Source: DATFVA01 sp963774455 (GTDB taxonomy: Bacteria > Bacteroidota > Ignavibacteria > Ignavibacteriales > Ignavibacteriaceae). Taken from it: a stretch of 64,000 bases of DNA. This document shows, one piece after another, positions 35,917-45,556 of this stretch; within the stretch, counting starts at the first letter, position 1, and every line of letters begins with the position of its first letter. Location of the stretch: assembly GCA_963774455.1 (NCBI GenBank), contig CAVZFD010000005.1:558001-622000 (forward strand), given 5' to 3'. Below the pieces are notes generated by a model that worked only from the letters and a program-made list of their open reading frames with translations, ran no database searches and was not told the DNA's origin. A program made the translations under genes and the position numbers.

Positions 35917-36681
35917 ATGGATTCAAAAGAGTCAATAATATTTAGGATAAGAATAAACAATAAACATTTAAACCAACTAAAATCAATAAAGGTTGAATTA
36001 GACCTAATTATTGTGGATCTTGATAAATATTTGAAAGCTTCTGAGCAAACAATACCTGGATTAGAAATAGCTATTATGCAAGGGGTATATCCTCATAAAT
36101 ATGGTAAAAGAACTAAATATTATTATTACAATGCGGGGAAAATCGAGGAATCCAATCTAGAAATTAGTGATATAAATATAAGTGATCTCGGCCGTATCGA
36201 AAAATACGATAAATTTGGGTTTATATATGAAGATGAAATAAGACAAAATCTAAAGAAAAATAAATATTGGTTCGATAAGTGGGAAAATTTGTCTCGGATA
36301 TTTAATGAAGAATTAAGAAAAATTACAGAAGAAATTAAAAATATTACTGAGCTAAATAATGAATACAAAAAACAAGTTATGTATTATGAAACATTAGTAA
36401 CATTATCTCAAGAAGATAAATCCGATAAGAAAAAACCGTCTGAAATAATACAAAACAACCAAATTGATGAGGAATTAAGAAAGCCTAAATATGGAGAACT
36501 TACCAATTTGGTCAGAAAATATGCTAAGGAACTGAATTTAATATTAAATGAGACAGTTTCAGACGGCAATGTTGAGAAGATCCGGGATAAGATAAAAGTA
36601 GAGAAAAAAATAGAAACAACAAAAAATAGCATTAAATCAATACTTGGGAAATTAGATTATCGCAAAAGAAGAGGGTACTAA
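35917..36681 (+). CDS. Unrecognised coiled-coil island protein
   Basis: 254 residues from ATG 35917 (a GTG three codons upstream is possible). No family is recognised. Lys/Glu/Asn-rich sequence has predicted long helices in the middle (NLSRIFNEELRKITEEIKNI) and a Ser/Lys-rich basic C-terminus (GKLDYRKRRGY). The N-terminal part has YPHKYGKRTKYYYYNAGKIE, a basic/aromatic patch that could touch nucleic acid. Located just before the iteron-like repeats and the HTH gene, a position often used by replication or regulatory accessory proteins; this is inference only. Confidence 0.72.
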   Translation: MDSKESIIFRIRINNKHLNQLKSIKVELDLIIVDLDKYLKASEQTIPGLEIAIMQGVYPHKYGKRTKYYYYNAGKIEESNLEISDINISDLGRIEKYDKFGFIYEDEIRQNLKKNKYWFDKWENLSRIFNEELRKITEEIKNITELNNEYKKQVMYYETLVTLSQEDKSDKKKPSEIIQNNQIDEELRKPKYGELTNLVRKYAKELNLILNETVSDGNVEKIRDKIKVEKKIETTKNSIKSILGKLDYRKRRGY

Positions 36682-36740
36682 AACGTTTTCTTTCATTAAA
36701 TAACGTTTTTCATTCGTTTTAAAACGTTTCCTGCCTTTTA
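36681..36740 (+). repeat. Three phased AACGTTT repeats (iteron- or operator-like)
   Basis: AACGTTT occurs at about 36682, 36702 and 36723, giving a direct repeat of about 20 bases (two helical turns), with a perfect palindrome CGTTTTAAAACG overlapping the last two. The array ends about 45 bases before the HTH gene and 350 bases before a RepA-like ATPase gene. It fits either an operator for the HTH protein or an iteron-type replication origin. Confidence 0.5.
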
Positions 36741-36773
36741 TTGCATTCCTCGTTTTCACAATTGGAGCAAATT

Positions 36774-37085
36774 ATGATCAAAGAATTGTACAACCGGTTA
36801 GGCCGTATTGAGCGGTTGCTGGAAGATACGCACTTTAAAGAAGTGATCTATTTGAATTCAGATGAAGCTGCTGAATTTTTAAAGATAAAAAAATCTTACA
36901 TCTACCAATTAAGGTTTCAGAGAAAAATACCATATCACAAAAGAGGGAAAATCCTCTTATTTAATAAAGCTGAGTTAGTTCGCTGGGTAGAAGAAAAGAA
37001 AATGGATACCCTGGAGAATTTAGCCAGCAGAGTAAACGTAAATAATGTGGAAGATATAATTAGAGGACAAACAATGAGGAAATAA
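36774..37085 (+). CDS. Excisionase/MerR-like helix-turn-helix protein
   Basis: 103 residues from ATG 36774, chosen because GGAG lies seven bases upstream; TTG 36741 is the longer option. The winged-helix DNA-binding unit typical of element-borne excisionase (DNA-binding domain, excisionase family) proteins is plain: LNSDEAAEFLKIKKSYIYQL, then IPYHKRGKILLFNKAELVRW. The first 30 residues form a short helix. The gene ends one base before the ATPase start. Likely roles are directionality factor for the integrase or regulator of the next gene. Confidence 0.85.
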   Translation: MIKELYNRLGRIERLLEDTHFKEVIYLNSDEAAEFLKIKKSYIYQLRFQRKIPYHKRGKILLFNKAELVRWVEEKKMDTLENLASRVNVNNVEDIIRGQTMRK

Positions 37086-38021
37086 ATGGAAACGATTAAA
37101 TTGATTAGTGCAACTGATCTGGAGAATAAAGTTATTCCCCCATCTAATTGGGCAATTGATAACTTTCTGCCCGAAGGTCTGACGATTCTAGCGGGTGCAC
37201 CGAAGAGTGGAAAATCAATATTAGCTTTGAATCTGGCATTAGCCTTATCATCAGGCGTAGAGGTCATAGGAAAAAAAAGTAAATCATTAAAGAACGTTTT
37301 ATACTTGCCGTATGAGGATAGTGAGAGAAGACTTCAGGACAGAATAAAAAAAATCAAGACGGGACTATCAATTACAAACTTTCCTCAAACGTTTTTTCTT
37401 GATGGACAATATCCTCCAAAATTAGATGATGTAAAAATCGGAGAACTAGGGAAAATAGTTGAAGAAAATGGACTTGATATAGTCATTATTGATACACTAG
37501 GGAGCTCAATAATGAATAATAAAAAGAAAGGTCTTTCATCATATATGGATGAATATGAGCTACTAAGTACATTCCAGAGATTTGCGCTAAATCATAAAAT
37601 AAGTTTATTGCTTTTACATCATACTCGGAAAATGAAAGCAGATAACATATTTGATGAAATATCCGGAACGCGTGGAATCACGGGAGCTGCTGATGCAAAC
37701 TTCATTCTGCAAAGGAATAAATATAATGGAGAATTATACATTCAAGGCAGGGATTTGGAAGATACTAGTTATGAACTAGAACTGAATCAGGAAAATCTCA
37801 CCTGGTACTTTAAGGGAATTTCAAACACAATAAAACTTACTCCTGAACAGCAATCAATAATCGATGTCTTTAATTCTGACTATGAAAAAGAATTAAAACC
37901 TGCTGAGATAGCCAAATTACTGGATAAAAATGATATCAGGCCTACAATAGGAAAATTATTATCACTCGGATTATTACAAAAAAACGCTTATGGGAAATAT
38001 AAAATTGCTCCTATCACTTGA
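37086..38021 (+). CDS. RepA-like AAA/RecA-fold ATPase of mobile elements
   Basis: 311 residues with a RecA-fold ATPase (AAA_25 type). Walker A is GAPKSGKS (37-44), Walker B is VIIDTLG (about 132-138) and a sensor motif is LLLLHHTRK (about 174-182), as in RepA/RegA hexameric helicases of plasmids and integrative elements. A winged-helix-like C-terminal tail (KPAEIAKLLDKNDIRPTIGK) follows. It begins directly after the HTH gene stop, so they are coupled. It probably opens DNA for element replication or regulates it; no primase domain is present. Confidence 0.85.
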   Translation: METIKLISATDLENKVIPPSNWAIDNFLPEGLTILAGAPKSGKSILALNLALALSSGVEVIGKKSKSLKNVLYLPYEDSERRLQDRIKKIKTGLSITNFPQTFFLDGQYPPKLDDVKIGELGKIVEENGLDIVIIDTLGSSIMNNKKKGLSSYMDEYELLSTFQRFALNHKISLLLLHHTRKMKADNIFDEISGTRGITGAADANFILQRNKYNGELYIQGRDLEDTSYELELNQENLTWYFKGISNTIKLTPEQQSIIDVFNSDYEKELKPAEIAKLLDKNDIRPTIGKLLSLGLLQKNAYGKYKIAPIT

Positions 38022-38306
38022 AAATAAAACTTACACTGATTACACTGCATACAGTTGAGTCCTTAAAAACTCAACTGATATGCAAACAGTGTATTCGCTG
38101 TAACTACTGTAAAAATAAAATGATGAGAATAGGCTATAAATATTTTATTATAATTGTATAACGATTATAAATATTTTTTAGTTATTTCCTCTTCCATAGG
38201 TTATTTATTAATACTTTGTAATATTCAAATTATTTATAGTTTATATTTATATGGAAGAAATTCTAATTATTTAAATAGAAAATTAAGTAAAGAAAGCTTT
38301 TGAGTT
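38022..38306. other. Intergenic stretch with a perfect hairpin
   Basis: CAGTTGAGT (38052-38060) and ACTCAACTG (38069-38077) form a perfect 9-bp stem with an eight-base loop, 30 bases after the ATPase stop. No T-run follows at once, so it is a possible terminator or RNA stabiliser. The remaining AT-rich sequence up to the modification gene shows no gene. Confidence 0.4.
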
Positions 38307-40928
38307 ATGCCAACAGTAACAAAAAAGGATAAATTTTTTGAAGTACTTCGTAACATTTTTGTGGGGGCTAAAATTGAAGGTTCTTCTGGATATGTAAACC
38401 TGATGCAGATAAAAAGCAAATACTATAATGAATTTAAAGACCAATTATTAGAAGACATTGATGCTGAACTTAATAAAGTAGGAAGAAAATTCGAAGAAGA
38501 AATGTATAACAAGCTTTTTACTTTCTTTAAGAAATATTTTTCTGAAAGCGGTTCTATTTATTTCTCATACACGCCATTACAAGAAAAAATCTACGAACGG
38601 ATCTACAGAGATGATAAAGATGTGATGCTTTTTTGGAAGACACATATGCTCTTTTATGTAAAAACAGAACAGATATTTAAAAATTTGGAAATTGAGGATG
38701 AAGATATTTTATTTCTATTTAATGTGGCAGAACTTCAACACAAAAAGAATAATGAGAAAAAGGAACTAGTGTTTGAATTTGTGAAAGCCGAACATTCCGA
38801 CCGTAGAAGAATTCATTTCTCTGTAAAATACTCCACCCACGGCTCAAAAACTAATACAGAAGAAATACTAAAAAACATAAAAAAAGAAAAAGCTTTTGGC
38901 TCGACTACATATAAACAAATTGAAAAGGTTTTAGGCATCTTTAAACGTCAAAGCGAGGTAGATTATTTTATCAATAAAAACGCTAAAGAATTTTTAAGAG
39001 AACAATTTAATTTATGGATTAAAGGCTATTTACTAGATGATGAGACTTTATTTGAGTCTGCACGACTTCAACAGTTAAAAGCTTTTCAAAGAATTACCTT
39101 TAACATTATTGATTTGGTAAGCCAATTTGAAGATGAACTTGTAAAAGTATGGAACAAACCTAAATTTGTTCACTCTGCGAATTATGTTTTATCATTAAAA
39201 ACATTAAAAAATATTATAAATTTTAAAAATTATAAAAATATTTTAAAGAATGTTGTTAAGACAATAGAAAACAAAATAGAGTATCGGCGAGATATTGAGT
39301 CTATATTGCGTGAAATTTATAAATTGCCTTTACAGAAGATTTACGTTAATGAAATTAAATATAATGATTCTCATTTTAGACTTAATTATGTAAAATTCTT
39401 TAAAACAAATGAAAAAAGAAAAACTTATGCAAATAATAATAATCTAAAAATAAAAGACAATATTTCAATATTTGATAATGGCAAGGAGATAAAGGGATTT
39501 CCGATAAATTTTAGTAGAGATACTTTAGTTAAAGAAGTATCTATTGAAAATCTTTATATTGATACCAAATATTTTGATATTGATTTCAATAAACAACTTA
39601 TCGAAATAATTTCTGAGAAAAATAATTTAAGCGAAATAATCGATGGTTATATAATAAAAAGCGAAAACTACCAGGCATTAAATACTTTAATTAACAAGTA
39701 CAGTAACAAAGTTGATTTAGTTTACATCGACCCGCCTTTTAATACAGAGGGTATTGGTTTTAGCTTCATTGATAATTATAAAGATTCAACTTGGCTTTCT
39801 ATGTTAGAAAATCGGATAAACAAAATAAAGCCACTGCTGAAAAGTGATGCAAGTTTTTATCTGCATTTAGATCATAACTGCAATTATCTTGCAAGATTAT
39901 TGATAAATAATATTTCTCCGGATTCTGTGCGAAGAGAAATAATATGGAATACAAGTCCTAGTCCATCAGGCCTAAAATCTGTCGCCCCAAACTGGATTAG
40001 ACAACACGACACAATTTTTTACATCACCAATAAGGAGAAACCAAAATTCAACAAATTATGGCGTATAAAAAATACATTAATTGAAGATGAAGAAAGTGAT
40101 GAAAATGATTACATTGAAGAAAATATAGAACCAGTAAATATAGAACCAAATAATATAGGATGGCTTGATGTTTATTCGGATAATGACAAGTATTTTATTA
40201 AAAAATACAATGCCAATGGCGAACTAATTAATGTGGAGATCAACAAACCAAATCTAATTGCTATTGGGGATGTGTGGAACGATATATATTCGATGATGTA
40301 TACTCAAAATATGACCAGAGAAAACTGGGGTGAAAGTAACACTCAAAAACCTGAAAATTTATTGAGAAGAATTATCCAGTCATCCACAAACGAAGGTGAT
40401 TTAGTCATAGATTTTTATCTAGGTACCGGGACAACCATTTCTGCAGCTCATAAATTAAAAAGAAAATGGATAGGCATAGAAATGGGTGATTACATAGATA
40501 CCGTTGTCCTAAAAAGAATGAAAACTGTTGTTGTGGGCGATATAAAACCAAAACTTACTGTTGATACCGAATGGAAAGGTGGCGGTATATTCAAATATTT
40601 TTCTTTGGAACAGTATGAAGAAGCACTTGGTAAAGCAAAGTATGAAGACAAAAATGCATTACCTAAAAAGGACATATATCATCAATATGTTTTCTTAAAA
40701 GATCTAAAACTTGCTGATGATGTCATCAAGCTAGAAGAAAAGAGCAAAAGCATCAAAGTAGATTTAACCCTATTGCATCCAAATATTGATATTCCGGAAA
40801 CATTGAGCCACTTAATGGGAAAATTTATCAAGCAAATTAAAAATGAAGAGATTGTTTTTACAGATGGCACATCCATTGATATTACCAATATTGACTATAA
40901 AATTATTAAACCTTTGATTTGGTGGTAG
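38307..40928 (+). CDS. Type III restriction-modification DNA methyltransferase (Mod)
   Basis: 873 residues, adenine-specific beta-class methyltransferase. The catalytic motif VYIDPPFNTEG (about 470-480) precedes the SAM-binding motif DFYLGTGTT (about 700-708), the order used by type III Mod and related enzymes. A target-recognition segment lies between them. A long N-terminal extension of about 400 mostly helical residues is unusual for Mod and may help contact the Res subunit or DNA. The stop is one base before the restriction gene. Very AT-rich coding sequence. It methylates one strand of an unknown recognition site. Confidence 0.88.
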   Translation: MPTVTKKDKFFEVLRNIFVGAKIEGSSGYVNLMQIKSKYYNEFKDQLLEDIDAELNKVGRKFEEEMYNKLFTFFKKYFSESGSIYFSYTPLQEKIYERIYRDDKDVMLFWKTHMLFYVKTEQIFKNLEIEDEDILFLFNVAELQHKKNNEKKELVFEFVKAEHSDRRRIHFSVKYSTHGSKTNTEEILKNIKKEKAFGSTTYKQIEKVLGIFKRQSEVDYFINKNAKEFLREQFNLWIKGYLLDDETLFESARLQQLKAFQRITFNIIDLVSQFEDELVKVWNKPKFVHSANYVLSLKTLKNIINFKNYKNILKNVVKTIENKIEYRRDIESILREIYKLPLQKIYVNEIKYNDSHFRLNYVKFFKTNEKRKTYANNNNLKIKDNISIFDNGKEIKGFPINFSRDTLVKEVSIENLYIDTKYFDIDFNKQLIEIISEKNNLSEIIDGYIIKSENYQALNTLINKYSNKVDLVYIDPPFNTEGIGFSFIDNYKDSTWLSMLENRINKIKPLLKSDASFYLHLDHNCNYLARLLINNISPDSVRREIIWNTSPSPSGLKSVAPNWIRQHDTIFYITNKEKPKFNKLWRIKNTLIEDEESDENDYIEENIEPVNIEPNNIGWLDVYSDNDKYFIKKYNANGELINVEINKPNLIAIGDVWNDIYSMMYTQNMTRENWGESNTQKPENLLRRIIQSSTNEGDLVIDFYLGTGTTISAAHKLKRKWIGIEMGDYIDTVVLKRMKTVVVGDIKPKLTVDTEWKGGGIFKYFSLEQYEEALGKAKYEDKNALPKKDIYHQYVFLKDLKLADDVIKLEEKSKSIKVDLTLLHPNIDIPETLSHLMGKFIKQIKNEEIVFTDGTSIDITNIDYKIIKPLIWW

Positions 40929-40929
40929 T

Positions 40930-43900
40930 ATGGAAAGTAGTGTATTACATAGTATAACAGATAGTTTTGATCTAGAACAGATGCCGACTATATGGAAGAA
41001 CATTGATTTCAATTCATTTTCAGAAGGCAAAAAACTATATCCCTACCAAAGAGAAGCATTAGAGAATACATTGAAAATCCTATTTAAGTTCTATAACGAC
41101 GTCAATATAAAGGACTATGACACTCTTAAAAAAGATTTTCTGAAATTGGCAGAGCATAATGGCTTGATACAGGAGCAACAAGATCTTCACTTTGCCTATA
41201 CCAATCAAGACAGCAAAGCATATGAAATTCTATCGGACTATTACGAGGAAGAATCTAAGAAACTTCCAGCCTATCATTTCATCAATCGTATGAGTTTTTG
41301 GATGGCGACTGGTAGCGGTAAAAGTATCGTGCTTATTAAACTCATTGAATTATTGCAAGACTTAATGAAAAATAAGCTAATTCCACAAAACGAGATATTA
41401 TTTCTAACCCATCGTCCCGACTTGATCGATCAATTAAAAAAACATATTGCCGAGTTTGATAATTATATAAAAAAAGAGAAGGGGATTGAGTTTATAGTAA
41501 GAGACTTAAAAGAATTTCCAGAACAGAAGATCCAGAGCAGCCTCTTTAAAGATACGCAAATCAATGTATATTTTTATCGTTCCGACCTTGTTTCTAACAT
41601 TCAAAAAGAGAACATCGTTGATTTTAAGAATTACGATAATGATGGCAAATGGTATCTGATTTTAGACGAGGCACACAAAGGCGATAGTGATGAAAGTAAA
41701 CGTAAACAGTATTTTAATATTCTTAGCCGTAATGGCTTTTTATTCAACTTCTCAGCGACTTTTGCAGATGAAATAGATATAATTTCAACAGTCTATAATC
41801 TGAATCTTGCTGAATATATCAAAAAAGGTTTCGGCAAACATTTGTATCTATTCCAGGAGCAATTTAAAAACTTTAAAAAGACAGCTGATGAGAAGGATTT
41901 TGAGCAAGAGGAAAAACAAAAAATTGTTTTAATGTCTATCCTGCTATTAACATATATAAAAAAGAAAGCGCAACATTTGAGGGAAAATGTAACAGCCTAT
42001 CATAATCCTTTGCTTTTAACATTAGTAAATTCGGTAAGTGCTGAAGATTCTGACCTGTATTTATTCTTTAATGAAATAAAAAAAATTGCTTCTAATAAGT
42101 TTTCTAAAAGAATGTTTGAGCAATCGAAACAAATACTCCAAAATGACCTTTACGATAATCAATTAGTTGAATTTGAAAAAGAGGAAGTCTTAAGTAGCAG
42201 TGAAATTGATTCAATAAAGGACATTACTATAGATGAAGTTTGGCAATACGTCTTTAACACAAGAACAAGTGGTGATTTAGAAGTAAGAAGGAATCCAAAG
42301 AACAATCAGGAATTGTCTTTCAGGGTTAAATCAGCAGCATATTCAGAGCCATTTGCATTAATCAAAATAGGAGATGTTAAAGAATTCGAAAAGAACAATT
42401 TAAGTAGTTATGATATTGAAGAAGATTTTGATGATATAAGTTTATTTGAAAATATAAACAACAGCTCGGTGAACATCTTAATGGGGAGTCGTGCCTTTTA
42501 TGAAGGTTGGGACAGCAACAGACCTAATATCATAAACTTTGTAAACATAGGCACCCAATCAGAAGCAAAAAAATTTATTTTGCAATCGATTGGTAGAGGT
42601 ATCCGCATAGAGCCTACTAAAAATAATCGCAAGCGATTATTATCTTTAATCAATGACGGTATTGCAATAGATGAAAAACTCATAAAAAAATCTAATACCG
42701 TTAAACCACTTGAGACTTTATTTGTATTCGGCACTAACAAAAAAGCAATCCTTTCAGTATTAGAAACCTTGAAAGGCGAACAAATAGAAGAAGAATATCA
42801 ACTGTCTCTTTTCGATAAGACTACACATAGCAATTTTCTTTTTATCCCAGCATATAGGGAAGTTAAGGAAAATAATCAACGTAAATTAAGAAAAATGAAA
42901 ATTCACGAAGATGATTTTGCGATTTTTGATGATGTAATGAAAACGATGGACAAGACTGTGTTACTATTAAATTTTAATCTTACTTATAATGATGTTTCAA
43001 TTTTGACTGAAAAATATAAAGAGGCGAGTAATTTCAAGACTACCGTTGAAGAAAAAATTGGAAGAACTGGACCCGTCATAAAAAACATTTTAAATTACTA
43101 CAAAATCATTCCAGAAGTAGTGGAAAAATTTTCTATTGTTAAAGAGGAAATCGTTCATTATAATCATATAAAAGTCAATACATCAGCAACTGGTTCAGCA
43201 ACATCAATTGAGTTTAAGAGATTAGATGAATTGAAAAATCATATTGAGAAAGCTAAAAACCCAATAAATGTTGAAGAAAAAGAAGAAGAACTTGATAGAT
43301 TATTGGATAAAGGGAAAATTACAAGAAAGCAGTACAAGGAGGAAATTAAAAAATTAGCAGGGTATTCTGAAACAGGTATAGAAACATTTTCGCACAGGAA
43401 TGAAGATATCGAGATAAAAAAATTACTCAACCATTATTACTTTCCTAGCATAATTTCAAAGAAAGACCGTATAAAATGGATGAAGCATATTATTGATACA
43501 CCAAGCGAAGTTGAGTTTTTAAAATCCCTAGAAGAATTTTTAAATAAAAAAGAAAATTTCTTCCAAGATTTTGATTGGTGGATGTTCAGTAAAATTGATC
43601 ACACTCTAGATAAACAAATCCGAATACCATATATTGACCCAACAAATGGGAAGAGAGACTTCTTGCCTGACTTTGTCTTTTGGTTACAAAAAGAAAAGAA
43701 CTATCATATATTTTACGTTGACCCAAAAGGGACGGGGCGAAATGAATATCAATACAAGGTGGACGGTTTCAGAGATTTATTCGAAGTTAATGGTAAAGTA
43801 AAATCATTTAAGTTTGAAAAGAAGAATTTTAAAGTACATTTGCTTCTTACAACAGAAGATACCTCGGTGTTTTCAGACAAAGACTATTATAAAAAATATT

Positions 43901-43941
43901 GGATTGGGCACGACAACTTGGAATTTAGTCTTGATGTATAA
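40930..43941 (+). CDS. Type III restriction endonuclease subunit (Res)
   Basis: 1003 residues. A superfamily 2 helicase motor has Walker A MATGSGKS (about 124-131), DEAH box LDEAHKG (about 243-249) and motif VI SIGRGIRIEP. The C-terminal PD-(D/E)xK nuclease module shows FLPDFVFWL and YVDPKGTG (about 928-935), where the usual xEVK is replaced by DPK, as in many type III Res proteins. With the adjacent Mod it would translocate and cut unmethylated foreign DNA. It is convergent with the integrase, whose end lies one base away. Confidence 0.9.
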   Translation: MESSVLHSITDSFDLEQMPTIWKNIDFNSFSEGKKLYPYQREALENTLKILFKFYNDVNIKDYDTLKKDFLKLAEHNGLIQEQQDLHFAYTNQDSKAYEILSDYYEEESKKLPAYHFINRMSFWMATGSGKSIVLIKLIELLQDLMKNKLIPQNEILFLTHRPDLIDQLKKHIAEFDNYIKKEKGIEFIVRDLKEFPEQKIQSSLFKDTQINVYFYRSDLVSNIQKENIVDFKNYDNDGKWYLILDEAHKGDSDESKRKQYFNILSRNGFLFNFSATFADEIDIISTVYNLNLAEYIKKGFGKHLYLFQEQFKNFKKTADEKDFEQEEKQKIVLMSILLLTYIKKKAQHLRENVTAYHNPLLLTLVNSVSAEDSDLYLFFNEIKKIASNKFSKRMFEQSKQILQNDLYDNQLVEFEKEEVLSSSEIDSIKDITIDEVWQYVFNTRTSGDLEVRRNPKNNQELSFRVKSAAYSEPFALIKIGDVKEFEKNNLSSYDIEEDFDDISLFENINNSSVNILMGSRAFYEGWDSNRPNIINFVNIGTQSEAKKFILQSIGRGIRIEPTKNNRKRLLSLINDGIAIDEKLIKKSNTVKPLETLFVFGTNKKAILSVLETLKGEQIEEEYQLSLFDKTTHSNFLFIPAYREVKENNQRKLRKMKIHEDDFAIFDDVMKTMDKTVLLLNFNLTYNDVSILTEKYKEASNFKTTVEEKIGRTGPVIKNILNYYKIIPEVVEKFSIVKEEIVHYNHIKVNTSATGSATSIEFKRLDELKNHIEKAKNPINVEEKEEELDRLLDKGKITRKQYKEEIKKLAGYSETGIETFSHRNEDIEIKKLLNHYYFPSIISKKDRIKWMKHIIDTPSEVEFLKSLEEFLNKKENFFQDFDWWMFSKIDHTLDKQIRIPYIDPTNGKRDFLPDFVFWLQKEKNYHIFYVDPKGTGRNEYQYKVDGFRDLFEVNGKVKSFKFEKKNFKVHLLLTTEDTSVFSDKDYYKKYWIGHDNLEFSLDV

Positions 43942-43942
43942 A

Positions 43943-45029
43943 TTAGATTATTAATATTGAAGGTAGCTTATTAACAGCTTCATTTAATTTAGAATCAACA
44001 ACTTTTGCATATACCATAGTTGTTTTTAAATCCTTATGACCCAACAATTTTGAAACCGTAAAAATATCTACTCCGCTTGAAATGGAATTAACAGCAAATG
44101 TATGCCTTCCACAATGAAAAGTTATATGCTTGTTGATCTTCGCTTTCTTTTTCCAGCTATACAAAGCTCTTTCAATTTTTGATATGTAGGGCATAGGGAA
44201 AATCAAAGTTTCTGGATGTGGAAATACATTTGGAGTTTCAATTGTAGAATTCATTAAATCTATCGCTGTCTGGTTTAACGGAAAATATTCAACTCCTCCA
44301 GTTTTCTTCTGCCTAAAATGTAAAGTTGTTGTATTATTCGAATCTTTTTTAATATCCTTCCACTGTAGTTTCTTTATATCCGATAATCGTAAACCGGTAA
44401 AACAGGAAAAAAGGAATGCTAACTTTATTATTTCATAGCGACACTTGGTTTTAACTAAGATTCCTAATTCATCAATGGTTAAATAGGTCTTCTCAATTTC
44501 CCGCATTTTGATTCTGATATTTTTTGCTGGTGACTGAATTATTATTCTTTCTCTTACTGCATTATTTAGTACCACTTTTAATCTTGCGAAATAAGTCCAG
44601 GCTGAATTGGGAGATTTTAGGTTAGAAACCAAATAATCTGCAAATTCCTGAAAGAACTTTGTATTATGTTCTAATCTGTCAAAGGTGGTTTTAATAGGTT
44701 TTTGCGCAACAAAATTCTTTAATTTTTTTAATGCGCATTCATAGGGATTATTATCTAGATCATAGCCCTTTGCCTTGTTATGGTCCTCAAAATACCTAAT
44801 TAGATCAATATCCATCTTAGAAAAGCCGAAATAACCGCTCTGTAGCTCTGTCTCCCGGGCGATACGCCGTTCCTCGGCCTGTTGGCCTCATAGCACGCTT
44901 ATTATTGCCTCCTAGGGCATAATAGAGGCCTGTGGCCTCTTGTCTACGTTCCCCATTTCTGGAAATATCAAGGAAGAAATAAACTCTTCCATTTGCTCTT
45001 TTACGTTCTCTGATTTTAACATAATTCAT
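43943..45029 (-). pseudogene. Tyrosine-recombinase integrase with a one-base frameshift
   Basis: Two frames make one protein. From ATG 45029 (AAGGA seven bases before) comes the N-terminal arm NYVKIRERKRANGRVYFFLD. The second frame (43943-44815) holds the core-binding domain and catalytic residues: Arg in TGLRLSDIKKL, HCGRHTFA, GHKDLKTTMVY with the Tyr nucleophile. Removing one of two adjacent C residues in AGGCC (44884-44887, + strand GG) joins them through QQAEERRIARETELQSGYFG, exactly as intact Bacteroidota integrases read. So the gene is inactivated by an insertion, or the base is a sequencing error. Reconstructed length is 361 residues. It is next to the attR repeat and tRNA. Confidence 0.9.
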
Positions 45030-45205
45030 AAAATTATCCTTTTGATTATTGAAAAATAAATTAAGGGATGCGCAACGAATACGCAACAGAATGGACTAAA
45101 GAATAGTGAACTGGGATAATGAAAACTAAAGTGTGTACTATATGGAAGGAAGGAAAAGTTGCCTTTATTTACTAAAATAAAAGAAACTAAAGTAGAATAA
45201 ACTTG

Positions 45206-45245
45206 AGCGAGCGACGGGGTTCGAACCCGCGACATCCAGCTTGGG
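45206..45245 (-). repeat. Island boundary attR within tRNA-Gly
   Basis: 40-bp direct repeat of 31744-31783. Here it continues into the 5' half of the tRNA, so the island supplied an identical 3' half and kept the tRNA functional. The crossover lies within the anticodon loop to T-arm region, a common site for tyrosine integrases. Confidence 0.9.
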
Positions 45246-45279
45246 AAGCTGACACTCTACCAACTGAGTTACGCTCGCA
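45207..45279 (-). tRNA. tRNA-Gly (anticodon CCC), island integration site
   Basis: On the - strand: acceptor GCGAGCG pairs with CGCTCGC, the D arm has ACTCAGTTGGTAGAGT, anticodon stem CAGC/GCTG encloses TTCCCAA with anticodon CCC (glycine), and the T arm is GCGGGTTCGAACCCCG. The discriminator is T and CCA is not encoded, unlike the tRNA-Val. It is complete, because the island restored its 3' half. Confidence 0.95.
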
Positions 45280-45556
45280 GATTTTTTATAAGAACTATAA
45301 TCGAAATTAATCACAGGCGAACTCTTATTCAAGCTAAATCTTTTATACTTCCGGGAAGGCCCAATTTTTCTGCTTCACAATGTCCATAACTTTGCGTAAA
45401 ATTTTCTATCGTTGGACCTGAACTCTCCTAAATAAATACGCTAATTCTTCCCTTCATTGTGCCTCTGACAGGAGTTCGATTAATGGTATTTCTATGAGTC
45501 AAGAAACCGTCGGTTAAACGACTTTGTGTCTTTAATTTGCAGATAAGTAAAATGAC

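Larger units (their letters stand above)
31744..45245. mobile_element. 13.5-kb genomic island integrated in tRNA-Gly(CCC)
   Basis: Bounded by 40-bp direct repeats (31744-31783 and 45206-45245). The intact tRNA and a tyrosine-integrase gene lie at the right end, the classical layout of tRNA-targeted integrative elements. Contents from left: RloC/PrrC-like ATPase, unknown gene, a gene-poor repeat-bearing stretch, unknown coiled-coil gene, excisionase-like HTH, RepA-like ATPase, type III modification and restriction genes, and the frameshifted integrase. Base composition is visibly more AT-rich than the flanks. There are no conjugation or capsid genes, so it is a mobilised or satellite-like defence cargo island rather than an ICE or prophage. 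Confidence 0.9.

Noticed and set aside
31744..45245. Prophage or conjugative element
   Set aside because: No capsid, portal, terminase, relaxase or type IV secretion gene is present.
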